Below, one piece after another: positions 5,041-5,116 of a DNA stretch of 5,116 nt. Within the stretch, counting starts at the first letter, position 1. The number at the start of each line of letters is the position of its first letter. The position numbers and the translations under genes are program-made. Source of the DNA: 1162T-S-0a-05 sp050299435 (GTDB lineage: Bacteria > Pseudomonadota > Gammaproteobacteria > Pseudomonadales > Cellvibrionaceae); NCBI GenBank assembly GCA_050299435.1, contig JBNKVX010000135.1, positions 1 through 5,116 on the forward strand. Reading direction: 5' to 3'. Under the pieces are notes generated by a model. That model was not told the DNA's origin and searched no databases. It saw only the letters and a program-made list of their open reading frames with translations.

Positions 5041-5116
5041 ATGGCAAAAGAAAAGTTTGAACGTAATAAGCCTCACGTAAATGTGGGCACAATCGGCCAC
5101 GTAGACCACGGCAAAA
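5041..5116 (+). CDS. tuf: Elongation factor Tu, N-terminal fragment
   Basis: The window holds the first 25 codons plus one base. The visible sequence MAKEKFERNKPHVNVGTIGH followed by VDHGK is the EF-Tu N-terminus and contains the start of the G1 P-loop (GHVDHGKT), which binds the phosphates of GTP. EF-Tu delivers aminoacyl-tRNA to the ribosomal A site as a GTP complex. Its place after Thr/Tyr/Gly/Thr tRNAs corresponds to tufB of E. coli, usually followed by secE and nusG, which are outside the window. It is probably cotranscribed with the tRNAs from the promoter near 4424-4452, as no convincing promoter is seen in the 150 bp before it. A second tuf copy elsewhere is common in this class but cannot be judged here. 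Confidence 0.97.
   Translation, partial: MAKEKFERNKPHVNVGTIGHVDHGK

Overview
The window reads as a conserved housekeeping segment from a gammaproteobacterium. The evidence is the gene order birA - coaX - SPOR-domain protein - tRNA-Thr/Tyr/Gly/Thr - tuf, a layout typical of pseudomonads and their relatives. In E. coli the equivalent tRNA-tuf block (thrU-tyrU-glyT-thrT-tufB) also lies just downstream of birA. The moderate GC content and the use of type III pantothenate kinase suggest a Cellvibrio/Saccharophagus-like marine or cellulolytic lineage, but that placement is a guess. Every gene is on the + strand, and I see no mobile element, CRISPR array or clear sign of gene transfer.

Layout. Bases 3-398 hold the 3' part of an unrecognised protein gene. 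A good sigma70-type promoter (395-423) overlaps its stop codon and faces slyX (455-667). Next come alr (698-1801, alanine racemase, TTG start), birA (best start TTG 1825, to 2835, biotin-protein ligase and probable biotin repressor), coaX (best start ATG 2876, to 3679, type III pantothenate kinase) and a membrane-anchored SPOR-domain protein (3727-4434). Gaps between these genes are 23 to 57 bp without terminators, so slyX through the SPOR gene may be one transcription unit.

A second strong promoter (TTGCTT, 17 bp, TAGAAT, then a GC-rich discriminator) begins inside the last codons of the SPOR gene. It should drive four CCA-encoding tRNAs (Thr-TGT, Tyr-GTA, Gly-TCC, Thr-GGT) followed by tuf (from 5041, cut by the window end). 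The tRNAs and EF-Tu are thus arranged for joint, growth-rate-linked expression. EF-Tu carries aminoacyl-tRNAs to the ribosome, BirA and CoaX serve biotin and CoA metabolism, and Alr and the SPOR protein serve the cell wall.

I did not find a convincing undescribed system. The most interesting items are regulatory: a terminator-like hairpin whose T tract runs directly into the first base of tRNA-Tyr, a leader segment able to pair with the acceptor strand of the first tRNA, an intergenic hairpin plus purine-rich leader before tuf, and two successive genes with apparent TTG starts.
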